A DNA stretch of 8,704 nucleotides from Verrucomicrobiaceae bacterium (GCA_027483005.1 JAIXVN010000089.1:1-8704); one strand, 5' to 3'; shown: positions 1 through 6,350, numbered from the stretch's first letter. A program made the numbers and translations. The notes: generated by a model not told the origin, from the sequence alone.

Positions 1-122
1 GACGGCTTTTCGGACACGAAGTTCTCCTTCGGACCCGCGCCGTCGTCGCGCAGGGTGCCGCCGACGATCTGCTTCACCTTGCCATCGTGCAGGTCGATGC
101 ACGGCCGGAATCTGGCTTTCAT
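1..122 (-). CDS. hisA: HisA, ProFAR isomerase, eukaryotic (HIS6) type; N-terminal part only
   Basis: The enzyme isomerises ProFAR to PRFAR, the fourth step of histidine biosynthesis, in the cytoplasm as a TIM barrel. Only the first 40 residues lie in the window; the gene continues past the left edge. The segments RPCIDLHDGKVKQIVGGTL (residues 6-24) and ENFVSEKP (33-40) closely match the N-terminus of yeast HIS6 as I remember it (GCIDLHNGQVKQIVGGTL, then TNFVSQHP). They do not match the usual bacterial opening (IPAIDLKDGKCVRL). The Asp of CIDLH corresponds to the first catalytic Asp of the family. I chose the ATG at 122 because relatives begin a few residues before RPCIDLH. In-frame ATGs at 134 and 149 are alternatives, and an in-frame TGA lies just upstream of the latter. 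No Shine-Dalgarno sequence is visible. The gene lies 41 bases after the LolA-like gene on the same strand, so co-transcription is possible. Confidence 0.9.
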   Translation of the reverse strand, partial: MKARFRPCIDLHDGKVKQIVGGTLRDDGAGPKENFVSEKP

Positions 123-158
123 TCGATTTGTCATTCGGGAATTCCACATTCGTCATTC
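120..158. repeat. Short GAATG-core repeats between the LolA-like gene and hisA
   Basis: Four copies of CATTC(G) (GAATG on the minus strand) begin at 120, 132, 147 and 154. They are separated by short, mostly AT-richer spacers and a GGAATTCC palindrome at 138-145. The cluster fills the gap between two same-strand genes, and its GAATG units supply all three possible ATG start codons of hisA. I recall similar GAATGACGAATG strings between genes in other Planctomycetes-Verrucomicrobia genomes, but this was not checked. The function is unknown. It could be a decayed intergenic repeat, or a leader in which the start codon was recruited from the repeat. Confidence 0.5.
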
Positions 159-163
159 CCGCC

Positions 164-856
164 TCAAGGAGCCACGGCCTTCGCCTTCTCGAAAAGCAGG
201 TTGGTGATCCCGCTCACCCGGCCACCCGCATAGGTCGCGACCTTCATTTTCTTCAGGGTGTAAACGCCGTTGCCGATCGACATCACGTCCTCGACTTCGA
301 ACAGCTTGATCAGCTCGCCCTTCCTGTTGAACCCGCCGACTTTCATGAAGGCTCCGTATTTCGTGTGAACCCAGACATAGACGACCTCGTATTGCCCGCC
401 GCTGCCGGCGGGCTTGTTGAGGCGGATCTTGTAGCAGGGCTGGCCCGCGACGTTTTCGGTGCCCACATAGATGGCTCCGGGCCAGTAGAAGAACTGGAAG
501 GAAAGGTCCTCGTAGGTCACGTCGGTTCCGGCGATTGGCTGGACCAGCTTGGCATCGGGAAACCTCGTGGTCTTTCCATCGGCTCCGACCTCGAAGAGGT
601 TGTATTCGCCATCGCCGAGCCGCAGGTGGAAGCGCTGGGTGGGTCCGCCGAGTTCGAGGGCGAACTGGATGTCCTTGCCGCGCAGGAAGAGCTGAACCGG
701 GGTCTTCGTGCCGTTCTTGGAAAGCGCTCCGCTGAGGTCGGTCTGTTGGAGGGTCGCAGCCACGCGGGCCCCTTCGATGATCTTGGAAGGCTCGGGATTC
801 TGAGCCAGAACGGAGCCGAGGCTCAGGATCGTGGCTGTAAAAATTACGCGCAGCAT
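164..856 (-). CDS. LolA-like outer-membrane lipoprotein-sorting protein, secreted
   Basis: This is a predicted periplasmic protein of 230 residues. Residues 1-18 (MLRVIFTATILSLGSVLA) form a clear signal peptide, with likely cleavage before QNPEP. The mature part is an antiparallel beta-rich sequence with RTP-type strands: VQLFLRGKDIQFAL (54-67), RFHLRLGDGEYNLFEV (75-90), QPIAGTDVTYEDLSFQFFYW (106-125) and YEVVYVWVHTKYGAFMKV (156-173). This strand order, including the GTD(V/L)(T/S)YEDL segment, is what I know from verrucomicrobial proteins named 'outer membrane lipoprotein-sorting protein' (LolA/LolB fold). The expected role is carrying or binding hydrophobic lipid-like ligands in the periplasm. 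The reading frame extends upstream to a TTG at 913 preceded by AAGGA, which would give 249 residues. I prefer the ATG at 856 because it places the signal peptide at the N-terminus, although it lacks a good Shine-Dalgarno sequence. hisA follows downstream. The fold assignment is solid; the exact cargo is unknown. Confidence 0.8.
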   Translation of the reverse strand: MLRVIFTATILSLGSVLAQNPEPSKIIEGARVAATLQQTDLSGALSKNGTKTPVQLFLRGKDIQFALELGGPTQRFHLRLGDGEYNLFEVGADGKTTRFPDAKLVQPIAGTDVTYEDLSFQFFYWPGAIYVGTENVAGQPCYKIRLNKPAGSGGQYEVVYVWVHTKYGAFMKVGGFNRKGELIKLFEVEDVMSIGNGVYTLKKMKVATYAGGRVSGITNLLFEKAKAVAP

Positions 857-1030
857 GGGGCGGAGGGTAACCGGGTTGAGGGCTTCGACAAGTTTCACCA
901 CCGATTCCTTCAAAAAATCCTTCGATGGATTCCCGATAGTTTTTCAATAACCTCCATTCCGGGCTTGATGGCGGGGCAGGGCGGGAATTGGATGGGCCTA
1001 GCGCCTGCCTCGCAGGCATCCTCTTTCCTC
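857..1030. promoter_or_regulatory. Divergent intergenic region
   Basis: The LolA-like gene reads left and the HrgA-like gene reads right from this stretch, so both promoters must lie here or just inside the genes (inference). The AT-richest part is around 910-950. I could not pick convincing -35/-10 pairs in either direction and see no operator-like palindrome. If the TTG start at 913 is used for the LolA-like gene, the gap shrinks to 117 bases. Confidence 0.3.
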
Positions 1031-2023
1031 ATGAGTCTTCGCACGCAGCTTTCGGACATCCTTCCCGTCCTCCTTCCGCTCAATCCGTCGGATGCGATCA
1101 AGGGAACCGAGCTGATCCGTCTGACGCGGCTGCAACTCACGGGAAACTACTCGGATGCGTCGCTGCGTTACCATTTCTCGATCATGTCCTGCGATCCTGG
1201 TTCGCCGATCGCCAAGGTGGAGAAAGGCCAGGGCTACTACCGCCGCACCGCGCCGGTGCCCGCGCTTTCCGGAGCCCAGGAGCTGCTGTCGATGACCCAG
1301 GGCCGGCTCGATGACCTGAACTCCGACCCGCATGCGGCCGACACCGCGCTGATGCGGATCCGAAAGTTCCGCGCCGTGGTGACCCGCTATTTCGAGGTCA
1401 ATGGACGCTTTCCCTTCGCCTTCCGCGAGGCCTTTCGAAAGGAGGCGCCGATCGGGAATCTTTGGAAGTATCCTGAACTCGTGCTGGTCGATTGGGAGAC
1501 CGGTGGCTCGGCGGATGAGGAAATGTCACTCGATGAAACGATGCTTTCCTTGAAGCAGCGGCTCGGGCTTCCCCCATTTCGTTTGCATGGTGCACGTCTC
1601 CGCCTCCAGCCGTCGCTGCTGACCTATCGCGAGGACTTTTTCCAGACTCTGGCGGTCTCGATGTGGGCGCAGGGGGGAGAGCTGGTTTATGCCGCGCCGA
1701 TCGAGGACGAGGCCCTGGCCGATGGCCTGCGTCGCCTCAATGCGGAGTATGGCGTGGGAGTCACTTCCTTCGGCCTGACGCTGGAGGACCTCGACGAGCT
1801 GCCGCGTCCGGCGAACATTCTCAACGCCCATCCGAGTGAGACCGAGGCAATCATGGCGAGGCTCGACATCAACCGGATCGCCGCGCCGAAGTCCCGCCAT
1901 CACATCGACTGGAATGCGCTGGGCTCGCTTCGCAACGAATCCGCCGAGGCGGAAAAGCTCATCCTGTGGCTGTCCCGCTGCCTTGAAGAGCGCCGTGCGG
2001 AGCCCTTCAAGGGTGATGCATGA
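1031..2023 (+). CDS. HrgA/COG2958-like protein, probable winged-helix N-terminus
   Basis: This cytoplasmic-looking protein has 330 residues and no signal peptide or membrane segment. The N-terminal 70 residues (LRTQLSDILPVLLPLNPSDAIKGTELIRL, then SLRYHFSIMSCDPGSPIAKVEKGQGYYRR) look like a compact winged helix ending in a basic wing. The C-terminal half contains YREDFFQTLAVSMWAQGG (199-216), followed by AAPIEDEALADGLRRLNAEYGVGVTSF (221-247) and an HIDWNALGSL segment (291-300). In HrgA-type proteins (COG2958), known mainly from restriction-associated loci, I recall the same order: a 'Y.T.S.SSWANEG' strand, 'LxRLxxxFGIGVI' and a closing 'DW..'. The match is from memory and moderate. The ATG at 1031 is the first start that yields the HTH region without extra sequence. 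The frame is open much further upstream (from 128), but that part is antisense to the LolA-like gene. No restriction or methylase gene is visible nearby. The function is not established; a DNA-binding or nuclease-related role is inference. Confidence 0.65.
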   Translation: MSLRTQLSDILPVLLPLNPSDAIKGTELIRLTRLQLTGNYSDASLRYHFSIMSCDPGSPIAKVEKGQGYYRRTAPVPALSGAQELLSMTQGRLDDLNSDPHAADTALMRIRKFRAVVTRYFEVNGRFPFAFREAFRKEAPIGNLWKYPELVLVDWETGGSADEEMSLDETMLSLKQRLGLPPFRLHGARLRLQPSLLTYREDFFQTLAVSMWAQGGELVYAAPIEDEALADGLRRLNAEYGVGVTSFGLTLEDLDELPRPANILNAHPSETEAIMARLDINRIAAPKSRHHIDWNALGSLRNESAEAEKLILWLSRCLEERRAEPFKGDA

Positions 2024-2028
2024 GGGGG

Positions 2029-2046
2029 GGCGGCATTCCTGTCGCC
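2029..2046. terminator. Weak hairpin between convergent genes
   Basis: GGCGGC (2029-2034) can pair with GTCGCC (2041-2046), with one G-U pair and a six-base loop. It sits six bases after the stop of the HrgA-like gene, in the 69-base gap between convergent genes where a terminator is expected. There is no T-run after it on either strand, so intrinsic termination is doubtful. It may only be a chance hairpin in GC-rich DNA. Confidence 0.2.
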
Positions 2047-2092
2047 ACCACCGTCAACGCTTGCCTGGCAACACGATTGTCGCGGCTTCCTG

Positions 2093-3727
2093 TCACTCCG
2101 CCTTCTGCTTTTGCTGCTGCTCGAGGAGCGGTCCGAGGTCCTGGAGTCCGCCCATGCCTTCCATCATCTGCTTGAGACCGCTGGTCATCTTCTTGGCGCT
2201 CATCACCGTGCCATCGAGCTTCTCCAGCTCCATGGCGGGGATGTTGGAGATGTCACTCGTGCCGGCTGGTTCACCCTCCTGGGCGGCGAGTGAGGCCTGA
2301 TAGGTCTCGGCCTGGGTCGGATCAAGCAGGGCCTGGAATCCGTTGCTGAAGGTGGGATCCTTCGTGGGCTTGCCACCGCCGAAGTTCTTGCGGTCGAGCG
2401 GGTTCATGACGCCCTTGAGCTCCTGAGCCGAGGCGGTCTGCGCTTCCTTGTATTCGGCCTCGGTGATCTTGCCGCGTGAAAAGGCGTCGCTGGCCAGCAG
2501 CGTCTGCATCAGGGCGGTCGGGTCCTTCTTGAGGTTCTCGACCGAGGCCTTGGCCTTCTCGATCTCGCGCTTCTGGAACTCGGTGTAGAGCGCTCCGGCC
2601 TTCTCCTTCTGCTCGTCGGTGAGATTGAGGTCGCGGCCAAGTTTTCCAAGTCCCATCTGGAGTCCGGCTCCCCGACCTCCGAAGGCTTTCGAAAGCTCGC
2701 CGGAGGTGGCCATTTCGCCCATGCTGATGGCGTCCTCCAGCAGGCTGATCACGTTCTCGGAGACCTGCTTGGAGAGCTTGGTACGGGATTCACCGTATTT
2801 GGTGACGAACTCCGGGTTCTCCGCCGGATCGCGTGGCTTGGCGCGGGCGGCCCGTGTGGTCTCGGCGGACGACGGCGAGGATCCGGAGGATTTCTGGCCT
2901 GCGTTGGAGGAGGTGGAGGTGGATTCGGGCTGCTTGTCGGGTGCATGGCTGCGGTTGACGTAGGCGATGGCTCCGACTCCTGCGATGAGCAGGGCGGCGG
3001 CAGTGAGGGTGGTGGCTTTCTTGGTCATGGTGAGGATTCCGAGGGTGGTGAGGGTGGAAGTGGCAGTGGCGGCGGCGATGGCTTTCGAAGCGATGGTGGA
3101 AACGGGCGGAAGGAGGATGGTGGGGTCGTGGGCCAGACCGACAAGCAGCGCGCTGGCCAGGGAGCCGCCGGGGGCGTGTCCGCGGCGCGCGAGGAGGCGG
3201 CGGAGCCGTTCGGTGGCGCGGTCGAGGCGCTTCTGGGCGGCATCGAGAGCGATACCCTGCATGGCGGCGATTTCCTTCACGCTCAGTGAGCGGTAGAATC
3301 GCAGCAGCAGGGTTTCCCGATCCTGGGCAGAAAGCGAGGCGAGGGCCTCATCGACCACCGGCTGGATCTGCTGCCAGGCGTCAGGGTGGGTGGCCGGGAG
3401 TTGGGTGTCCATGTGGGTGCGCAGGCGTTGGAGTTTGTGGGCCTCGCGCCACCGGCGGCGCAGGAGGTTGCGGCTGTGGTGGAGGGCGGTGAGGTGCAGC
3501 CAGCCCGCGAGGCTGGTGCGGGAGCGCAGCGAGCCAGCCTTCTGAGCGAGACTGATGAAGGCCAGTTGCGAGGCTTCCGCCGCCAGCGAGTCATCTGCAC
3601 AGCGGCGCAGCGCCACCGCGTGGACCAGCGCTTGATGGCGCCGGACCAGGGCCACGAAGGCGGGTTCGCTGCGGTGACGCAGCCACTCGTCGAGCAGGCT
3701 GGCGTCGGATGGTTCGTGGTCCGGCAT
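2093..3727 (-). CDS. ECF-type RNA polymerase sigma factor fused to a membrane span and an extracytoplasmic helical domain
   Basis: The protein has 544 residues, against about 180-200 for a plain ECF sigma factor. Sigma region 2 covers roughly 20-95 (EPAFVALVRRHQALVHAVALRR, EASQLAFISLAQKAGSL, LAGWLHLTALHHSRNLLRRR). Region 4 covers about 122-180 and has a clear HTH (RETLLLRFYRSLSVKEIAAMQG, then AAQKRLDRATERLRRLL). An Ala/Thr-rich stretch leads to one membrane span at about 237-256 (ATTLTAAALLIAGVGAIAYV). A Ser/Pro-rich linker (260-300) follows, then a charged helical domain (305-544) with LNLTDEQ (367-373) and LLDPTQAE (467-474). Both recall the LTxxQ motif of Spy/CpxP-type periplasmic proteins. 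The start at 3727 is fixed by AGGGG seven bases upstream; longer in-frame starts lack such support. The likely role is a membrane-tethered transcription factor that senses the envelope and directs RNA polymerase, perhaps after proteolytic release (inference). Its target genes are unknown; the divergent GH9-like gene is a candidate. Confidence 0.88.
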   Translation of the reverse strand: MPDHEPSDASLLDEWLRHRSEPAFVALVRRHQALVHAVALRRCADDSLAAEASQLAFISLAQKAGSLRSRTSLAGWLHLTALHHSRNLLRRRWREAHKLQRLRTHMDTQLPATHPDAWQQIQPVVDEALASLSAQDRETLLLRFYRSLSVKEIAAMQGIALDAAQKRLDRATERLRRLLARRGHAPGGSLASALLVGLAHDPTILLPPVSTIASKAIAAATATSTLTTLGILTMTKKATTLTAAALLIAGVGAIAYVNRSHAPDKQPESTSTSSNAGQKSSGSSPSSAETTRAARAKPRDPAENPEFVTKYGESRTKLSKQVSENVISLLEDAISMGEMATSGELSKAFGGRGAGLQMGLGKLGRDLNLTDEQKEKAGALYTEFQKREIEKAKASVENLKKDPTALMQTLLASDAFSRGKITEAEYKEAQTASAQELKGVMNPLDRKNFGGGKPTKDPTFSNGFQALLDPTQAETYQASLAAQEGEPAGTSDISNIPAMELEKLDGTVMSAKKMTSGLKQMMEGMGGLQDLGPLLEQQQKQKAE

Positions 3728-3734
3728 CGGCTTT

Positions 3735-3739
3735 CCCCT
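3735..3739 (-). promoter_or_regulatory. Shine-Dalgarno site of the sigma factor gene
   Basis: AGGGG on the minus strand, seven bases before the ATG at 3727. It decides the start of the sigma factor, whose reading frame is otherwise open up to 4036. It is the clearest ribosome binding site in the window; most other genes here have none. Confidence 0.7.
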
Positions 3740-3760
3740 ATCTGTCCTCATCTTCACGAG

Positions 3761-3785
3761 AACGGACAGGAAATCTGTGGATTCC
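3761..3785 (-). promoter_or_regulatory. Candidate ECF-type promoter of the sigma factor gene
   Basis: On the minus strand, GGAAT (3785-3781) is followed after exactly 16 bases by CGTT (3764-3761), 34 bases before the start codon. ECF sigma factors typically read a GGAAC-like -35 and a CGTT/CGTC-like -10 at this spacing, and they often activate their own promoter. Both boxes are short, so a chance match is possible. Confidence 0.35.
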
Positions 3786-3983
3786 GCATTTTTCCGGGTG
3801 GGAGTGGGGAAATGAAGACCGTTCGAGGGGATCCCCGCAGAGCAGGAGGGACCGCCGAGGGGGCCGGGTGGGAGGCTTCTGGCCGTGGCAGGGACGATCG
3901 ATCTCCGACAGAATGCGATTTCCCGGCAAGTTGGAGAGGCCTGGGAGAGTAGGGAGATCCGTGAAGATTGTTCATCCATTTCA

Positions 3984-4017
3984 CCGTCCGATCGGTCGGG
4001 GCTCGGATGGATCGGTC
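3984..4017. promoter_or_regulatory. Candidate operator: two GATCGGTC boxes 20 bp apart, one inside a palindrome
   Basis: GATCGGTC occurs at 3990-3997 and again at 4010-4017, a distance of 20 bp or about two helical turns. The first copy lies inside a 16-bp palindrome (3984-3999, CCGTCCGATCGGTCGG) with a single T-T mismatch. It sits about 95-130 bases before the GH9-like start, a position that suits a regulator of that gene or of the divergent sigma factor. The regulator is unknown and chance is possible in GC-rich DNA. Confidence 0.3.
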
Positions 4018-4112
4018 TCGCCTTTCCTCTGGACATGCGGGTTTGAAGGCCCGGATGGCCTGGGGCAATGGATCCTTTTCATCCCAAGCAGGCTTCTTCC
4101 CATCTTCCCACC

Positions 4113-6350
4113 ATGACATTCCCCATCTTCATGCCTCGCAGATTGTCCGATCCGGTCCGCCGTCCGCGTTTTCCGGCTGCCATGCTCCTTTCCCTGGCCC
4201 TGTTGATGGGTTCGGGGCTTCCGGGCCTTGCGGCGGGGGATGTCAATCTGACCGAGGGTGCCAGGGTGACCTCCAGCAGCGCGATGCCGACCAATAAGGC
4301 GGAGTTCGTGGTGGACGGGGTGGTTTCCGACGAGTCGCGCTGGCTGGCGGCTTCTGGCGATGCCGCGCCGTGGGTGGAGTTGACGTTTTCGAAACCCGTG
4401 AACATTGGTTCGGTCGATGTGTATTCGGGTTGGAAGGACGAGGGTGGCCTGGAGGGTTTCGATCTCAGCGTGGTGGTGGATGGCAAGCGGGTGAGTCCCG
4501 ATCAGGGGCAGGTCCGCAACAACCGGGATCTGGCCAAGCGGGTCGAGACGAACCTGCGGAATGTCACAAGCCTGCGGCTGACCTTGCCGAAGTCCGGCCC
4601 GGCGCGGATTCGCGAGATCGCGGTTTATGAGGCCAAGCACGCGATGGTTGGGGCGGGGCTGAAGGGCAAGGTCCTGACGCGACAGATGGTGGACCGGAGC
4701 GTCCATCAGGTGGCGGTCAATCAGGTGGGCTACGAGACCCTGAGGCCGAAGCGGTTCACCGCGCCCTTGTCGCCCGATGGTGCGCGTTTCTCGATCCACG
4801 AAGCAGGCGGCACGACGGTCCTTCATGAGGGGGAGATCCGGGAAGGGTTGGGAGACTTCAGCGCATTTCGTCCCAAGGATGCTTCGAAGCGCTATATGAT
4901 CGAAGTCACGGGAGGTTCGCTGAAGAACGGCCGGAGCGATCCGTTCCTCATCGCGGACAATCTCTATCAGGAGCAGTTCTGGCAGTCGGCGGTGGATTTC
5001 CTCATTGATTCCAGGTCGGTGGTGGCAACCCACCCCAGTGCCTACGGTGGCTGCCCATGGCGGGATGGAACCTATTATGATGCGATCATTCCGTCGCTGG
5101 TGATGTTCTATCTTTCCGACCGTGGGAAAGTGGATGCGATGCCCCGCCAGATCGACTGGGCGGCCGAGAAGGCCCGGGTGACGGATGCAGGGTTCAGGTT
5201 CGATGCAAAGAATCCCTGTTCGGAGGGGGTGATGGAGGCGGTGCGGAGCTATCATCAACTGGAGCCGCCCAAGCCGGATGCTCCTGATGTGGTGAAGATG
5301 ATCCACTGGGGCGCGGGCTATTATCTGGTCAATCCCGCCACGCAGGATCCGAGCGGGGACCCGGACAAGCGCCGGATCCATTCCCAGACCGTCGAGCAGG
5401 TCGCCTATGTGCTCTGGGCCTGGCCGGCGCTGAAGCAGTGGCTGCCTGAGTCGTTTCATGAGAGGTGCCGGGAGTTCTGTTTCGCGAATTGGGCTCCCTC
5501 GCTTGAAATCGACCGCTGGTGGGAGCCGACGACCTATCTCACCCTTGAGCAGATTTCAGAGAAGAACCCGATGGGCGGGCTGCTGCATCCCTACAAAGGG
5601 CGGCATGCGCCAGGGCATTCGATCGTGCCGAATCTCCTCATGCATGAGGTCGCGAAGCGGGAGGGCCGCTCAGACAGCAGGGTCTATCTCGACGCTGCAG
5701 TGAAGCAGGCGGCCTGGTGTGTGGCGAACCTCGACTGGAATGACCCGCGCACGACCAAGGGGCAGCGGATGAGCGAGCACCGGACGATTCCCAATCTTGT
5801 GTGGATGCTGCAGAGATATCCGAAGGAGTCGCCGCCCGGATTGAAGGAAAAGATCACCGAGTGGGCGAAGGTCGCGGTTTCAAGATCCAACAACTACTGG
5901 GATTTCCGTCGCTATGATCTCGGGACGGAATGGACCATTCCGAAGGTGAATGATGTCGGCAACTCGATCAGCCTGCCAGCGATCGCGTTGTCCGCGTCGT
6001 GGGTGGTGGAGGATTCCGGGCTCAAGAAGCGGCTGGAGCAGATCGCGTTTGGCTCGATCGATCATGTCTTCGGGAGGAACCCCTGCCAGGCGGCGGCGCC
6101 CTGTCATCCGGAGATGGGATTTCCAGAGGTTGAGCGTGGCTGGCCGAAGAGTCACCCGGACAACATCTGCGCGAGGCTTGAGTTGTGTCGGGGTTCGTTG
6201 TCGAGCCTGAGCGGAAGCGAAATGTATCCGTTCAATCCTGAGGGAACCTTCCGGCATGCCGAGGGTTGGGTGAACTATGGGGCCTGCTGGTGCATCAGTC
6301 TGGCTTATCTGCGGTTTGATCTGAACTCGGGGAGAACTCCTCAGCCCTGA
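4113..6350 (+). CDS. Secreted discoidin (F5/8 type C) plus CelD_N plus GH9-like glycoside hydrolase, divergent
   Basis: The protein has 745 residues. The N-terminus has a basic stretch (PRRLSDPVRRPRF), then a hydrophobic core (MLLSLALLMGSGLPGLAA) ending near residue 41, which is a signal peptide for export. Residues 43-173 form a discoidin-like carbohydrate-binding sandwich (NLTEGARVTSSS, PWVELTFSKPVNIGSVDVYS, IREIAVYE). Residues about 197-280 carry the VNQVGY opening of the CelD_N Ig-like domain that precedes GH9 catalytic domains. The rest resembles a GH9 (alpha/alpha)6 barrel. IDHVFGRNP (649-657) mirrors the GH9 'YVLGxNP' segment. HAEGWVNYGACWCISLAYL (715-733) mirrors the closing 'NEVAIxxNA' segment, so Glu717 aligns with the GH9 catalytic acid. 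The usual DAGD motif with the base is absent; CPWRDGTYYD (314-323) may take its place. It probably acts on polysaccharide or glycan outside the cytoplasm; substrate and activity are uncertain. The start could also be 4131 or 4068; no ribosome site decides it. Confidence 0.75.
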   Translation: MTFPIFMPRRLSDPVRRPRFPAAMLLSLALLMGSGLPGLAAGDVNLTEGARVTSSSAMPTNKAEFVVDGVVSDESRWLAASGDAAPWVELTFSKPVNIGSVDVYSGWKDEGGLEGFDLSVVVDGKRVSPDQGQVRNNRDLAKRVETNLRNVTSLRLTLPKSGPARIREIAVYEAKHAMVGAGLKGKVLTRQMVDRSVHQVAVNQVGYETLRPKRFTAPLSPDGARFSIHEAGGTTVLHEGEIREGLGDFSAFRPKDASKRYMIEVTGGSLKNGRSDPFLIADNLYQEQFWQSAVDFLIDSRSVVATHPSAYGGCPWRDGTYYDAIIPSLVMFYLSDRGKVDAMPRQIDWAAEKARVTDAGFRFDAKNPCSEGVMEAVRSYHQLEPPKPDAPDVVKMIHWGAGYYLVNPATQDPSGDPDKRRIHSQTVEQVAYVLWAWPALKQWLPESFHERCREFCFANWAPSLEIDRWWEPTTYLTLEQISEKNPMGGLLHPYKGRHAPGHSIVPNLLMHEVAKREGRSDSRVYLDAAVKQAAWCVANLDWNDPRTTKGQRMSEHRTIPNLVWMLQRYPKESPPGLKEKITEWAKVAVSRSNNYWDFRRYDLGTEWTIPKVNDVGNSISLPAIALSASWVVEDSGLKKRLEQIAFGSIDHVFGRNPCQAAAPCHPEMGFPEVERGWPKSHPDNICARLELCRGSLSSLSGSEMYPFNPEGTFRHAEGWVNYGACWCISLAYLRFDLNSGRTPQP

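Larger units (their letters stand above)
3728..4112. other. 385-base divergent intergenic region without a gene
   Basis: This gap separates the sigma factor (reading left) from the GH9-like gene (reading right). It holds the sigma factor's Shine-Dalgarno site and candidate ECF promoter at its left end. A perfect 10-bp palindrome GGGGATCCCC lies at 3827-3836. A paired GATCGGTC element lies near the GH9-like gene (3984-4017). The stretch just before the GH9-like start (4079-4112) is pyrimidine-rich with no purine-rich ribosome site. No housekeeping-type promoter stands out. A 46-codon frame at 3812-3952 has a ribosome-site-like upstream sequence but unconvincing protein content. Confidence 0.6.

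Noticed and set aside
128..1030. Plus-strand extension of the HrgA-like frame upstream of 1031.
   Set aside because: It is open by chance across the antisense strand of the LolA-like gene. The protein it would add has no family resemblance, while the opposite strand encodes a signal peptide and a known fold.
3025..3243. Pro/Ser-rich small minus-strand frame within the sigma factor gene.
   Set aside because: It is an out-of-frame reading of the Ala/Thr-rich linker of the sigma factor; low-complexity composition explains it.
3812..3952. A 46-codon plus-strand frame with GGGAG seven bases before its ATG.
   Set aside because: The product is Gly/Arg-rich with no hydrophobic core or motif, and it ends in the middle of the divergent control region. 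Purine-rich runs are common here, so the ribosome-like site is weak evidence.
3728..4036. Minus-strand N-terminal extension of the sigma factor up to 4036.
   Set aside because: The added 103 residues are Pro/Ser/Arg-rich and unlike sigma factors. The ATG at 3727 has a well-placed AGGGG and gives the usual short N-terminus before region 2.
3827..4074. Apparent clustering of GATC sites in the divergent gap.
   Set aside because: GATC is equally frequent in nearby coding DNA (for example around 1090-1210), so the clustering reflects general composition rather than a replication or methylation-controlled region. Only the paired 8-mers were kept.
3981..5459. A 492-codon minus-strand frame opposite the GH9-like gene.
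   Set aside because: His/Arg/Pro-rich low-complexity product with no domain, typical of the shadow of a GC-rich gene. The plus strand encodes recognisable discoidin, CelD_N and GH9-like segments.
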